A stretch of 64,000 bases of DNA from an uncultured Clostridia bacterium (GTDB lineage: Bacteria; Bacillota; Clostridia; Oscillospirales; Acutalibacteraceae). The position numbers and the translations under genes were made by a program. Shown in pieces: positions 1-10,250 of the stretch. The number at the start of each line of letters is the position of its first letter. Positions within the stretch are counted from its first letter, which is position 1. The stretch lies in the NCBI GenBank assembly GCA_946406145.1, contig CAMJJL010000001.1, positions 62,001-126,000 of the forward strand, in the 5' to 3' direction. Below the pieces are notes generated by a model. The model searched no databases. It was not told the DNA's origin and was given only the letters and a program-made list of their open reading frames with translations.

Positions 1-1
1 T

Positions 2-307
2 GCTGTTGAAGATACACCGCTCGATGAAGCGTCTCAGTCCTTTGAGCGACCGCAGGAGGAAAATGAGAAAAGCAGACCGCTTTTGATCACCATCCAGCTT
101 GCGCTGAGCCTGTTGGCGGCGCTGGTGCTGTTCCTGCTCAAGGCGATGGACAGCGAGGGCTATTACAACTTCATGGATTACTATCACGAGGAACTGCAAA
201 AGCCCGTAGTGTCGCAGGAAATCTTCCATGCGGCTGACGCGTTATTTGAGCAGGATCCCGTGACGGTGCAGGCGACCCCTGATGAAACTGCGCATAGCGA
301 CGCTTGA
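2..307 (+). CDS. C-terminal part of a single-TM membrane protein upstream of the M50 protease (5' end outside window)
   Basis: Frame open from base 2 to TGA at 305-307; hydrophobic segment ITIQLALSLLAALVLFLL; overlaps the next ORF. Confidence 0.5.
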   Translation, partial: AVEDTPLDEASQSFERPQEENEKSRPLLITIQLALSLLAALVLFLLKAMDSEGYYNFMDYYHEELQKPVVSQEIFHAADALFEQDPVTVQATPDETAHSDA

Positions 308-854
308 TCTTTTCATCGGCTATGAGGCGATCGCGGCAATGACTGCCGTGCTGTTGCTCGACCGTGAGAACCGTGTGATCTTCTGCTTTCTTGCGGCAAT
401 GTTGCACGAGCTGGGTCATGTGCTGATGATGCTGCTGTGCGGTGTTCGTGTGCGCGCGATCAGGCTTAGCCTGTTCGATGTGCTCATCAAAGCGGATGAC
501 GCCCCGTCGTTTAAGGCGGATGTGCTGATCACCGTGGGCGGCGTAGCGGTGAACTATTTGTTCGCGGCATTGCTGTATCCCGTCGGCATGAAATACGCCC
601 TGCCGCATTTGGCTCTCGGCGTCTTCAATTTGCTGCCTGTTATGAGCCTCGACGGCGGACATTTACTGGAGATCATCTTGGACAAACGGTTCTCACCGCG
701 CACGAGCGCGATCGTTCTGCGTGTGACGACCTTTGTTTTTTTACTGCCGCTGATGACGGCGGGATTGTATGTGTTACTGAGCAGCGGCTACAATTATTCG
801 CTGTTGATCATATCGATCTATTTGATCGTACTATTGTTTATGAAAAATAGGTAA
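282..854 (+). CDS. M50 family site-2 (SpoIVFB-like) metalloprotease
   Basis: HELGH zinc motif and second motif NLLPVMSLDGGHLLE; multiple TM segments. Confidence 0.8.
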   Translation: MKLRIATLDLFIGYEAIAAMTAVLLLDRENRVIFCFLAAMLHELGHVLMMLLCGVRVRAIRLSLFDVLIKADDAPSFKADVLITVGGVAVNYLFAALLYPVGMKYALPHLALGVFNLLPVMSLDGGHLLEIILDKRFSPRTSAIVLRVTTFVFLLPLMTAGLYVLLSSGYNYSLLIISIYLIVLLFMKNR

Positions 855-899
855 TTGCCGATCATGCGCTTTGTCGATCGGCAGATAAAGGAGAAGCCT

Positions 900-2759
900 A
901 TGATCCCTGAAAAAGTCGAAAAACTGCTCCTCAAGGTGCAAAAACCCGGCCGTTATGTCGGCGGTGAGCTCGGAGCAGTCATCAAGGACAAGCAGGATGT
1001 GGATGTGCGGTTCGCGTTCTGCTTCCCTGATATTTATGAGATCGGCATGTCGCACCTCGGCATCAAGATTCTCTACAGCCTTTTTAATGAAAAGCCGTAC
1101 ATCTGGTGCGAGCGTGTTTTCGCGCCGTGGATGGATATGGAAGAGCAGATGCGCGCGCATGATATCCCCTTGTACGCGTTCGAATCAGGCGATCCGCTGA
1201 CAGAATTTGACTTTATCGGTTTCACCCTGCAATATGAGCTGAGCTACAGCAATATCCTGAATATGCTTGACCTCGGCGGTATTCCTCTGCTCTCAAAGGA
1301 CAGACATGACTTAAAGCACATCGTCGTCGCGGGAGGACCCTGCGCCTGCAATCCCGAGCCGATCACCGACTTCGTTGATATCTTTTTCCTCGGCGACGGG
1401 GAAGAGGTCGACCTCGAGGTGATGGAGCTGTACAGAGTCTGCAAAAAGGAGGGAAAAAGCAGAGCAGAATTCCTCCGCCTTGCCGCTCAGATCAAGGGTG
1501 TTTACGTGCCCTCGTTATATGAGGTTTCCTATCACGATGACGGAACCGTCGCCGCCGTAACACCACATAACGGCGCTCCTGCGGTGATCGAAAAGCGCGT
1601 GATGATGGATATGGACAAGTCCTATTACCCCGATAATTTTGTTGTCCCGAATATCGAGATCGTCCATGACCGCGCTGTGGAGGAGATTTTCCGCGGCTGT
1701 ATCCGCGGCTGCCGCTTCTGTCAGGCGGGCTTCCTCTATCGTCCCGTGCGTGAGAAATCGGTGGAGTGCATCAGCAAGCAGTGCCATGCGCTGTGCCGCA
1801 ACACCGGCTATGACGAGGTATCCTTATCCTCACTGAGTTCGAGCGACTATACACAGGTCGTGCCGATGCTCCGTGAGTTGAATTCATGGGCAAAGCCCGA
1901 GCATGTCAGCCTGTCCTTACCTTCGCTGCGTGTGGACGGCTTCTCCGATGATATCCTCAACGAGATCAAGACCGTTCGCAAGAGCGGCTTGACCTTTGCG
2001 CCTGAAGCCGGCAGTCAGCGTTTGCGTGACGCGATCAATAAGAATGTCTTTGAGGATGAGCTGATGCACACCTGCCGCGTCGCGTTCGAGGGCGGCTACA
2101 CGACCGTTAAGCTCTATTTTATGATCGGTCTGCCGACTGAAACGCCGGATGACGTTGCTGATATCGCAAACCTCGGCAAGAAGGTGCTCGACACCTACTA
2201 CAGCACCCCGAACCGTCCCAAGGGCAAGGCGCCGCGCGTCACTATTTCCGCGTCCTCCTTTGTTCCCAAGCCCTTCACACCCTTCCAGTGGGAGCCGCAG
2301 GATACGATGGATGTCCTGCGCGAAAAGCAGCAGCATATCAAGCAGATGATCATCGAAAACAAGATATCGATGAGCAAGCTGTCCTACAACTATCACGATT
2401 CCGACACCTCTTATCTGGAGGCGGTGTTCGCGCGCGGTGACCGCCGCTTGAACAAGGTGATGCTGGAAGCGCACAAGCGCGGGATCCGCTTTGACGGATG
2501 GAGCGACTGCTTCTCGCTGCAAAACTGGCTCGAGGTGTTTGAAGCATGCGGCGTCGATCCTGCGTTCTATGCCAACCGCCGCCGTTCGTTTGACGAGATA
2601 CTGCCGTGGGATCACCTCGATTACGGCGTGACCAAGGAGTTTTTGCGCCGCGAGTGTGAGCGCGCTTATCGCTCCGAAGCGTCACCCAACTGCCGCGAAA
2701 AATGTCTCGGCTGCGGCTCGAAAAAGTACGGAGGAGGCGTGTGTTATGAAAAACGTTAG
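900..2759 (+). CDS. TIGR03960-type B12-binding/radical SAM protein
   Basis: FRGCIRGCRFCQAGFLYRPVREKS radical SAM CxxxCxxC; ATG at 900 with AAAGGAGAAG; typical N-terminus. Confidence 0.85.
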   Translation: MIPEKVEKLLLKVQKPGRYVGGELGAVIKDKQDVDVRFAFCFPDIYEIGMSHLGIKILYSLFNEKPYIWCERVFAPWMDMEEQMRAHDIPLYAFESGDPLTEFDFIGFTLQYELSYSNILNMLDLGGIPLLSKDRHDLKHIVVAGGPCACNPEPITDFVDIFFLGDGEEVDLEVMELYRVCKKEGKSRAEFLRLAAQIKGVYVPSLYEVSYHDDGTVAAVTPHNGAPAVIEKRVMMDMDKSYYPDNFVVPNIEIVHDRAVEEIFRGCIRGCRFCQAGFLYRPVREKSVECISKQCHALCRNTGYDEVSLSSLSSSDYTQVVPMLRELNSWAKPEHVSLSLPSLRVDGFSDDILNEIKTVRKSGLTFAPEAGSQRLRDAINKNVFEDELMHTCRVAFEGGYTTVKLYFMIGLPTETPDDVADIANLGKKVLDTYYSTPNRPKGKAPRVTISASSFVPKPFTPFQWEPQDTMDVLREKQQHIKQMIIENKISMSKLSYNYHDSDTSYLEAVFARGDRRLNKVMLEAHKRGIRFDGWSDCFSLQNWLEVFEACGVDPAFYANRRRSFDEILPWDHLDYGVTKEFLRRECERAYRSEASPNCREKCLGCGSKKYGGGVCYEKR

Positions 2760-3411
2760 AGTCTTCTACCGCAAGTTCGGTCCCTGCAAATACATTTCTC
2801 ACCTCGATACCAACCGCGTGATGATCCGTGCCATCGGTAAGAGCCGCCTGAATATCTGGCGCACCGAGGGCTTCAATCAGCACGCATATATCACCTTTGC
2901 GCTGCCGCTGTCGCTCGGATTCGCCTCTGAATGTGAGAGCATGGATTTTCGTGTGCTGGATGATAATGAGGATCTCTCATTGATCCCCGACAGGCTCAAT
3001 GCCTGCCTGCCCGACGGTATCCGCATCCTGCGCTGTGCCGAGTCGGTGCACAAGCCTGCGGAGATCGATTCCTCCACCTACACCGTGATCCTCGAGCCGA
3101 TGAACGAGGATGATATTTCTGATAAAGAATTATCGGAGAAATTGACCGCCTTTCTCGACTCCCCCGAGATCATCGTCGAGAAAAAGACCAAAAAGGGCAT
3201 GAAAAATATCGATCTCAAGCCTTATATCCTCGCCTTTACCTTGCGTGAAGGGGATCGGGTGCGCTTCGATCTCAAGCTCCCTGCAGGCTCTACGCTCAAC
3301 ATCAACCCCAATCTGCTGATAGGCGCCTTTGCCGATCAGCTCGGTATGGAGCTGTATGCCGATATCACCCGTGCCGCGATCTATACCAAAGGAGGAGAGG
3401 AGTTTGCCTAA
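2746..3411 (+). CDS. TIGR03936/DUF2344 radical SAM-associated protein
   Basis: RVFYRKFGPCKYISHLDTNRVMIRAI...; overlaps the preceding radical SAM gene; ATG at 2746. Confidence 0.8.
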   Translation: MKNVRVFYRKFGPCKYISHLDTNRVMIRAIGKSRLNIWRTEGFNQHAYITFALPLSLGFASECESMDFRVLDDNEDLSLIPDRLNACLPDGIRILRCAESVHKPAEIDSSTYTVILEPMNEDDISDKELSEKLTAFLDSPEIIVEKKTKKGMKNIDLKPYILAFTLREGDRVRFDLKLPAGSTLNINPNLLIGAFADQLGMELYADITRAAIYTKGGEEFA

Positions 3412-4099
3412 GCGATTCGATATCGTCCTTCTCGACGCGGATGAAACGGTCTATGACTTCAAGCTGGCGGAGAAAACCGCCGTCAGCTTGACGCTCGAAC
3501 AGTTCGGTGTGACGCCCACCGATGAAGTGGTGAGCCGCTACAGCGCCATCAACCTGAGTTGCTGGAAGGCGCTCGAGCGCGGTGAGCTGAGTCGTGAGGA
3601 GCTGAAGCCGACCCGGTTCCAAGTGTTGTTTGAGCAGCTCGGCGCACAGCCCGTCGACTTCCGTGCGGTGAACGATACCTATGAGAACAATCTCTCCCAT
3701 CAGGCGTTTCTGCTCGACGGCGCATTGGAGTTCGTCAAACAGCTCCATGAGCACTGCAAAATCTATCTCGCGACCAACGGTCTGACGATCCCACAGACAG
3801 GGCGTTACAACCGCGCCGCGGTCAAGCCCTATGTCGACGGCATCTATATCTCGGAGCAGATCGGCGCGAGTAAGCCCGACAAAGCATATTTTGACTACAT
3901 CTTCCGTGATCTCGGTATCACGGACAAGAGCCGTGTGATCATGCTCGGTGACAGCCTGACCTCCGATATGCTCGGCGGCAGGAACGCCGGCATCACGACC
4001 TGTCATTATCTCAACGGAGAGGCGCCGTCCCACAGCCCCTTGTGTGACTACGAGATCGCGTCCTTCGACGAATTCTTTGATATCTTATTCCCGTTATAA
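3404..4099 (+). CDS. yjjG: YjjG-family HAD noncanonical pyrimidine nucleotidase
   Basis: FDIVLLDADETVYDF HAD motif I, GDSLTSDMLGGRNAG motif; TTG start at 3404 after GGAGGAGAGG. Confidence 0.7.
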   Translation: MPKRFDIVLLDADETVYDFKLAEKTAVSLTLEQFGVTPTDEVVSRYSAINLSCWKALERGELSREELKPTRFQVLFEQLGAQPVDFRAVNDTYENNLSHQAFLLDGALEFVKQLHEHCKIYLATNGLTIPQTGRYNRAAVKPYVDGIYISEQIGASKPDKAYFDYIFRDLGITDKSRVIMLGDSLTSDMLGGRNAGITTCHYLNGEAPSHSPLCDYEIASFDEFFDILFPL

Positions 4100-4106
4100 T
4101 ACAGCA

Positions 4107-4140
4107 ACCCCCACTGTTCTCCACAGTGGGGGTAATTTGT
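4107..4140. terminator. intrinsic (bidirectional) terminator between convergent genes
   Basis: acccccactg ttctcca cagtgggggt stem-loop. Confidence 0.6.
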
Positions 4141-4155
4141 CGGATGTTTTCATCT

Positions 4156-7100
4156 TTATGATTGTCGGCTTGCCGTCACTGCCGGCTTGTCGTTTGTCGA
4201 AACAATATTCAGGAAGATCAGCGAGCAGCCGATGAAGTACGCGAGGACAACGGCGCTTGCGATCGCGCTGTCCATAATCATCAGCGTGCTTTGCGACGCC
4301 ACGTTGCTGTCGGTAGCGGTCATCGGCGTCATCGCCAAACCGATCAGCACCATGCCCGCGACAAAGGTGATCGTCGTCAGACGCTTTGTCGGATTTGTCC
4401 ACATGCGGTAGCCTAGTGCGCCGACGATGATATAGACAACGGCGTAGAAAATGTTGAAGAAGACAGCCGAGTCGCCTTCACCAAGCATGCTCTCGGTAAG
4501 GAAGGAACCCGAGTTGGTGAGCACCTCCACGATCGACAGCATCGCGTGCAGGATCAGAACAAGACCGGAAGCAAGGATCAGGCGTCTGCCAAAGACATAC
4601 GAACGGTTCAGGCCGCGGTCGGGATCGTTTTCATCGAGCTTGCTTTCCAGCGTAAAGCGAATGATGATGAACAGCGGGATCGCCACATACAGGAACATTC
4701 TCAGCACGATATAGTTGTTGGGGTCGCCGACCAGCGCTCGGACGAGCGGCGAGTTCATCGGTCGGAACATCTCTTGCATCAGCTGACAGTCAAAGACGCT
4801 CTGACCTGCCGCCTTATCAAAGGCGAGCATATCGGGTCCGATCGTGGAGCCGCCGATATAGGCAGAGGGCAGGAGCAGTCCCAGCGTCGCCGCAACGGCA
4901 ACCACGCACGTCAGCGCGATCGCGCGGTATCTGTTGAACGGGATACACATGGAGAAGACCACGATGATGCCTGCGATGGACAGCAGGACCGTCATCATCG
5001 AACGAATGTTGATATCCGCGATGACAGGCGCGTTGCCGAGCGCCTTCGGCACCACATTCAGCAGGATCGGCAGGAGTACGGCGATCGCGCCGAGAGCACC
5101 TGCGCAAATCGCCTGACTGACGATTTTTTTGAGGAACGAGCCGCTGACCGGTGTACGTCTGGGTTCCAGTGAGAGCAGGAAGCCGCCCGTGCCGATCACG
5201 GCCGCTTCCAGCATATACATATTCTCGATCGAGAACCACATCTGACCCTTCGCGAACGGGATCAGGGCAAAAGCTAAGATGAAGACCGCGATCGATTTCA
5301 TCAGGTAGAGGACGGAGGTTTTCTGGGTGTTGCCGATGACGCGTCTTCCCTCACCGACGACTTCCTTGAGATGGCTGAAGTCGTTGTCCAGCAGGATGAC
5401 GTCGGAGCAGGATTTTGCCGCTTCGGAGGCTTTCGCAAAGGTGATGGACGAATCCGAACGCCTGAGCGCGAGGATATCGTTGACGCCGTCGCCTGTCATC
5501 GCGACCTTATGCTTGTTTGCCTGCAGCGCCATGACGAGCGCTTCCTTCTGCTCGGGCGATACACGGGCGAATACCGTGTATTCCTCCGCAATGGAGGGAA
5601 TCTCCTCGAGCGGAACACCTGCGAGGGAGATGTATTTATCAGCGTTCACAATGCCGCATTTCTGCGCGATCATACTGACGGTCAGGGGGTTATCACCCGA
5701 GATGACCTTGACGGTAACGCCGTTTTCACGAAAGAATTTGAGCGTACCCGCCGCGGTCTCGCGGATGTGATCTTCGATCGCGATAAAGGCGATCAGCATA
5801 TCGTCGAGCTTTACGGCGATGACGCGGTTGCCTTCCTTGGCGCGTTCGGTGACATATGCAAGGCGGTCATCGTCCTTGGACAGCAGATATTCGGGCGCGC
5901 CCATCAACAGCTTTTGACCGTTGTTATATACGATTCCGGAGTATTTATTGGCGCTGGAGAAGGGGATCAGCTCACGGATGTCGGAGGACTGATCGGCGCC
6001 GAAATATTGAAAGACCGCTTCACTTGTCGCGTTTCTTTCATCGGTCGCGCCCATCAGCACACGGATGTGCTTTTCGGCGCTGTCGTCGAATTTCTTGATC
6101 TCACAAACCGACATCGTGCCGTCGGTCAGCGTACCGGTTTTGTCCAGGCAGATCACGTCGACGCGCGAGAGATTCTCGAGCGAGTACAGCTCCTGCACCA
6201 GCGTTTGCTTTTTGGTCAGTCCGGCGATGGATACCATCAGCGCGACCGAGGTGGTCAGCACCAGACCCGACGGGATCATGCCGACGCCGAACATGCCGTC
6301 GGTCAGCACGATCAGCGACCATGTGACAGGGTCATTGAGCGATAATGTCAGACCGTCCCAGATGGTGGGATCGTTGCCCGTCGCGGCGATCTTGACCGCG
6401 AGGGTGACGGTAGCGGTGATGATCGCAAAGCACAGGCAGATGGTCAGCACCTTGATGATCTTCATGATGGAGCTCATCAGCTCGGACTTGTGTCCGGAGG
6501 TGTTCTTGACCTTGCGTGTCAGCTCAGCGGCATAGGTGTCGTCACCGATCTTGTCGGCGCGGCAGCGTGCCGAGCCAACAATAATGGAAGAGCCCGAGAG
6601 AATGGTGTCGCCGGCAGTCTTTTTGATGTGATCCGATTCACCGGTCAGCATCGATTCATCCACCTCGACCTCGCCGTTTAAGACGATCAAATCAGCGGTA
6701 GCCTGCTCACCTGCCGACAGCGCGACTACGTCGTCCAGCACGATCTCGGACGCGTCGAGCGATTCGATCATGCCGTCGCGCACGATCTTGCTCTTGGTGC
6801 TGGTGACGATCTTGAGTTTTTGGATGGTCTTCATGCTCTGGAATTCCTGGAATGAACCCATGCAGACGTTCATGATCGCAGGGATCAGGAAGACGAATTT
6901 CGAGAATCCGAAATAGCTGTTGACGATATCGGAGCGACCGATCGCGTTTAAGTAGATAATAAATCCGATAAAGACAAACGCGATGGTAAACAACACGATA
7001 TTAAAAAAGGTGAACAGGTTGTTCGTGATGATCTGTACCATGGTTTTCCGGTTGGGATCCAGCGTGACGTTGACATAACCCTTCTTGACTCTCTCTTCAA

Positions 7101-7179
7101 CCTCTTGCTTTGTCAAGCCTGCGTCATAAGCCGCCTGTACGCGTTCGATCGGCGGCCTTTCGGCTTTCTTTTTTTTCAT
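4156..7179 (-). CDS. HAD-IC P-type cation-transporting ATPase
   Basis: DKTGTLTDG, LTGES and MTGDGVND motifs; about 10 TM segments. Confidence 0.88.
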   Translation of the reverse strand: MKKKKAERPPIERVQAAYDAGLTKQEVEERVKKGYVNVTLDPNRKTMVQIITNNLFTFFNIVLFTIAFVFIGFIIYLNAIGRSDIVNSYFGFSKFVFLIPAIMNVCMGSFQEFQSMKTIQKLKIVTSTKSKIVRDGMIESLDASEIVLDDVVALSAGEQATADLIVLNGEVEVDESMLTGESDHIKKTAGDTILSGSSIIVGSARCRADKIGDDTYAAELTRKVKNTSGHKSELMSSIMKIIKVLTICLCFAIITATVTLAVKIAATGNDPTIWDGLTLSLNDPVTWSLIVLTDGMFGVGMIPSGLVLTTSVALMVSIAGLTKKQTLVQELYSLENLSRVDVICLDKTGTLTDGTMSVCEIKKFDDSAEKHIRVLMGATDERNATSEAVFQYFGADQSSDIRELIPFSSANKYSGIVYNNGQKLLMGAPEYLLSKDDDRLAYVTERAKEGNRVIAVKLDDMLIAFIAIEDHIRETAAGTLKFFRENGVTVKVISGDNPLTVSMIAQKCGIVNADKYISLAGVPLEEIPSIAEEYTVFARVSPEQKEALVMALQANKHKVAMTGDGVNDILALRRSDSSITFAKASEAAKSCSDVILLDNDFSHLKEVVGEGRRVIGNTQKTSVLYLMKSIAVFILAFALIPFAKGQMWFSIENMYMLEAAVIGTGGFLLSLEPRRTPVSGSFLKKIVSQAICAGALGAIAVLLPILLNVVPKALGNAPVIADINIRSMMTVLLSIAGIIVVFSMCIPFNRYRAIALTCVVAVAATLGLLLPSAYIGGSTIGPDMLAFDKAAGQSVFDCQLMQEMFRPMNSPLVRALVGDPNNYIVLRMFLYVAIPLFIIIRFTLESKLDENDPDRGLNRSYVFGRRLILASGLVLILHAMLSIVEVLTNSGSFLTESMLGEGDSAVFFNIFYAVVYIIVGALGYRMWTNPTKRLTTITFVAGMVLIGLAMTPMTATDSNVASQSTLMIMDSAIASAVVLAYFIGCSLIFLNIVSTNDKPAVTASRQS

Positions 7180-7436
7180 AAACCCACTCCTCGGTTTTGT
7201 TGCTGATTTGTTTTATACTTATTCAGGGTGTTGTGTCTGAATTGCAGACGTATTTACTCATTATTAATACTATCATATCTGTTTGCAAATATCAAGAATA
7301 TGACAGAATAATTCAGGGAGAAATCATTTTTTCTGTGATTGCGGTCGGAAAAACCGCGAAAATCACGGGACGGGTCTTGATTTCTTGCAAAAAGTGTGAT
7401 ACGTTTAGCGTATAGTCTTTTACGGGAGATGTTCAG

Positions 7437-8690
7437 ATGAAGAAAATCGATCAACTGATCAAGAACAGAAAGGTGATCTACGCGTTGACCGCGCTCGCGG
7501 CAGGTATCCTGTGCGCGGTAGCGATCTTCTTTATTTTTTTCTCAAATGTCAATTCGATTTCGGGCTTCTTTGAAGGCGTCACAAGGGTGTTGGCGCCGAT
7601 CATCATCGGTCTGGTGCTCGCCTACATCATCGACCCTGTCGCCAAGTTCTTTGAAACCAAGGTTTTTGTTAAGGTCAAAAAAGAGAATTTGCGACGTACT
7701 CTCTCGGCGGTGATCGCGCTGATACTGGTGCTGACGCTGCTGATCGTCTTTATCGGCACCTTGATCCCTAACCTGATCAGCAGTATTTCTATGTTGATGG
7801 AAAACGCCGATACCTACTACGCCACCATCGAGAAAACGGTCAATCAGATCAACTCCCTCGGCTTCGGTCTGCATATCGATCTGTCCGCGATCGAGGCGTC
7901 TGTCAGGAACTGGCTCGGCGACTTTGTCAACAACCTGTCCCAAAACCTGTCCTCCGTTCTCAGCACTACCAAGAACATCGGCGCTGTTCTGCTGAACATT
8001 CTGATCGGCGTAATCCTCGCGGTCTATATCCTGTTCAGCAAAAAGTACCTGCTCTCGGGTCTGCGCAGACTGCGCAAGGCGATCTTCACCCCCAAGCAGT
8101 ATGACAGCAGCACACGCTTCTGGAACCGCTGTCACGATATCTTCACCCAGTATATCGGCTGCAATATTATCGACGCGCTGATCATCGGTATCTCCAACGC
8201 GATCTTCATGCTGATCCTCGGCATGCCGTATGTGCCGCTGGTATCCTTTGTTGTCGGCGTCGCGAATCTGATCCCGACCTTCGGTCCGATCATCGGCGGC
8301 GCGGTCGGCGCATTGGTACTCGTACTGGTCAAGCCCTCTTACGCGTTGTGGTTCCTGATCTTTACCATCGGCATCCAGATTTTGGACGCTTATGTGATCA
8401 AGCCCCGTTTGTTCTCCAGCTCCATCGGTCTGGCGCCTGTCTGGACGCTGATCGCGATCACGGTCGGCGGTAATCTGTTCGGTATTCTCGGTATCCTGCT
8501 GGCGATCCCCGTTGCGGCGATCCTGACCTTTATCTATGACGAACGCTTTATTCCGTGGCTGGAAAAGATGAGCAAGGCACGCGCGGCAAAGGCAGGGGAG
8601 CTTCCTGCTGAGGAGTCCGATGCCGCTGTTCAGTCAAGCGAGGATGAAGCTCCCGCAGAGAAAGCCTCTGAAGAATCGCAGGACGCGTAA
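7437..8690 (+). CDS. AI-2E family transporter (PF01594-type permease)
   Basis: Polytopic permease; PFVVG.ANLIPTFGPIIGG-like signature and C-terminal charged tail. Confidence 0.8.
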   Translation: MKKIDQLIKNRKVIYALTALAAGILCAVAIFFIFFSNVNSISGFFEGVTRVLAPIIIGLVLAYIIDPVAKFFETKVFVKVKKENLRRTLSAVIALILVLTLLIVFIGTLIPNLISSISMLMENADTYYATIEKTVNQINSLGFGLHIDLSAIEASVRNWLGDFVNNLSQNLSSVLSTTKNIGAVLLNILIGVILAVYILFSKKYLLSGLRRLRKAIFTPKQYDSSTRFWNRCHDIFTQYIGCNIIDALIIGISNAIFMLILGMPYVPLVSFVVGVANLIPTFGPIIGGAVGALVLVLVKPSYALWFLIFTIGIQILDAYVIKPRLFSSSIGLAPVWTLIAITVGGNLFGILGILLAIPVAAILTFIYDERFIPWLEKMSKARAAKAGELPAEESDAAVQSSEDEAPAEKASEESQDA

Positions 8691-9011
8691 GCTCCCTGAC
8701 AAACGCAACATAAGACAGCATCCGTCGGCAGGATAAGTCGGCGGATTTTGTTGTTTCCATCATTTTTATCACATTTGTGAATATTCTGTTTCATTTTAAT
8801 AAATAATATTGTATTTATTATCATTTTATGATATAGTAAATCGAAGAGAATGTCTGTCAAATCACATCCCGGTTATGATCATCATGCAGCAGGCGGTAAG
8901 AATGCCGGTATAATCGATCTTTTCGGTTAACATCAATATTTCTCAGCGGCGGCAAAGATGACCGTTGCTGAGCAAATCCATGCCGATATCGGCTCCTAAA
9001 GGAGAGATTGG

Positions 9012-9272
9012 ATGAAACTGAACCCCGATTTTTTGACCCATACCATGGACGGAGTCGCGCTTGTCGTTCCGACGGCAGGGGCGTCATTCCACGGATTGGT
9101 GCAGGGCAATAAAACGGTCGGCGTGATCCTGGAGTGCCTGGAACACGACACCACAGAGCAGGAGATCGTCAATACCCTATGCGAACGCTTTGAGGGAGAT
9201 CGCAACGAGATGGCTCAGGATGTAGCCGATGTGATCGCAAAGCTCAGAGGAATCGGAGCGATCGATGGCTGA
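9012..9272 (+). CDS. PqqD-like (RRE fold) small protein
   Basis: Length and pattern of PqqD-family proteins (..NKTVGVILECLEHDTTEQEIVNTLCERFEGD...). Confidence 0.6.
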   Translation: MKLNPDFLTHTMDGVALVVPTAGASFHGLVQGNKTVGVILECLEHDTTEQEIVNTLCERFEGDRNEMAQDVADVIAKLRGIGAIDG

Positions 9273-9666
9273 AAAGCAAACCTTTGAGGATATCATCGCC
9301 CGACAGGGCAAGCTGGTTTATACCAATGTCGGCGACAGCATGTATCCGTTGATTCAGCCCCGTGATCTGTTGGTGATTGAGGCAGTCAAAAAGCCCCTGC
9401 AGCAGTACGATGTTCCGCTGTATAAGCGCGACAACGGTCGGTATGTGCTGCACCGTATCATGCGGATCGATAACGGCGAGTATCTAATGTGCGGCGATAA
9501 CCGTTGTAACACAGAGCACGGTATCACCGACCGCCATATCATCGGTGTGCTGACCGCGATCATCCGAGACGGCAGGACGATCCCCGTGGAGCGTCCGAAG
9601 CCGAAGCTTTGGTACCGCAGCATGCTGTATCGAAGGTTTGTTTTCAAGCTGAGAAAACAGAGATAA
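9265..9666 (+). CDS. S24/S26-like peptidase (signal-peptidase-like)
   Basis: VGDSMYPLIQPRDLLVIE with downstream KR..GRYVLHRIMRIDNGEYLMCGDN; overlaps the PqqD-like gene. Confidence 0.7.
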   Translation: MAEKQTFEDIIARQGKLVYTNVGDSMYPLIQPRDLLVIEAVKKPLQQYDVPLYKRDNGRYVLHRIMRIDNGEYLMCGDNRCNTEHGITDRHIIGVLTAIIRDGRTIPVERPKPKLWYRSMLYRRFVFKLRKQR

Positions 9667-9686
9667 TGAAGCAATAGAAAAGGAGA

Positions 9687-10019
9687 ATGGATATGAAAAC
9701 TGTCAAAACGATGATCGGCGTATTATTAGCGATCGCCATTGTTTTTGCGTCGGCAATGTCTGTCGGCGCGCTTACCGAATATGTTCGCGGTGACGCTGAC
9801 GGCAACGGTATCGTCACAGCGGTCGACGTGACTGTGATCCAAAGGCATATCGCAGGGATCGAAACAAACTCCTTTGTAGCAATAGCCGCCGATGTAGACG
9901 GCAAGGGAGTGAGTATCGTTGATGTATCTTTGATCCAACGTTACCTTGTAAGCCTCGGTAATCCGTATAACATCGGCAAGACTTTTACCTTCGACGAATA
10001 CGAATTGCCGATCGTTTGA
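9687..10019 (+). CDS. short secreted protein that is essentially only a type I dockerin
   Basis: Signal peptide, then two EF-hand-like repeats GDADGNGIVTAVDVTVIQRHIAG and ADVDGKGVSIVDVSLIQRYLVS. Confidence 0.8.
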   Translation: MDMKTVKTMIGVLLAIAIVFASAMSVGALTEYVRGDADGNGIVTAVDVTVIQRHIAGIETNSFVAIAADVDGKGVSIVDVSLIQRYLVSLGNPYNIGKTFTFDEYELPIV

Positions 10020-10044
10020 TCAATCAATTATAATGGATACAAAA

Positions 10045-10087
10045 GGTTGTCACCCCCTGCTCGTTTCGGGGCTGACAATCTTTTTCA
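10045..10087 (+). terminator. intrinsic terminator
   Basis: ggttgtcacccc...cggggctgacaatc followed by tttttc. Confidence 0.75.
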
Positions 10088-10250
10088 TTTTTCTTCCAAG
10101 AAATATAAAACAGAAATTGATTTTTATATACCGATATGATAGAATGATAAAATAAGATTATGATAGGCGACAGGGAACAACAGACTGCGGATGGATTCGC
10201 TTATCAAATAAGTCGAAATCCATATTCCAACATATTCGGAGGTGCGACCG

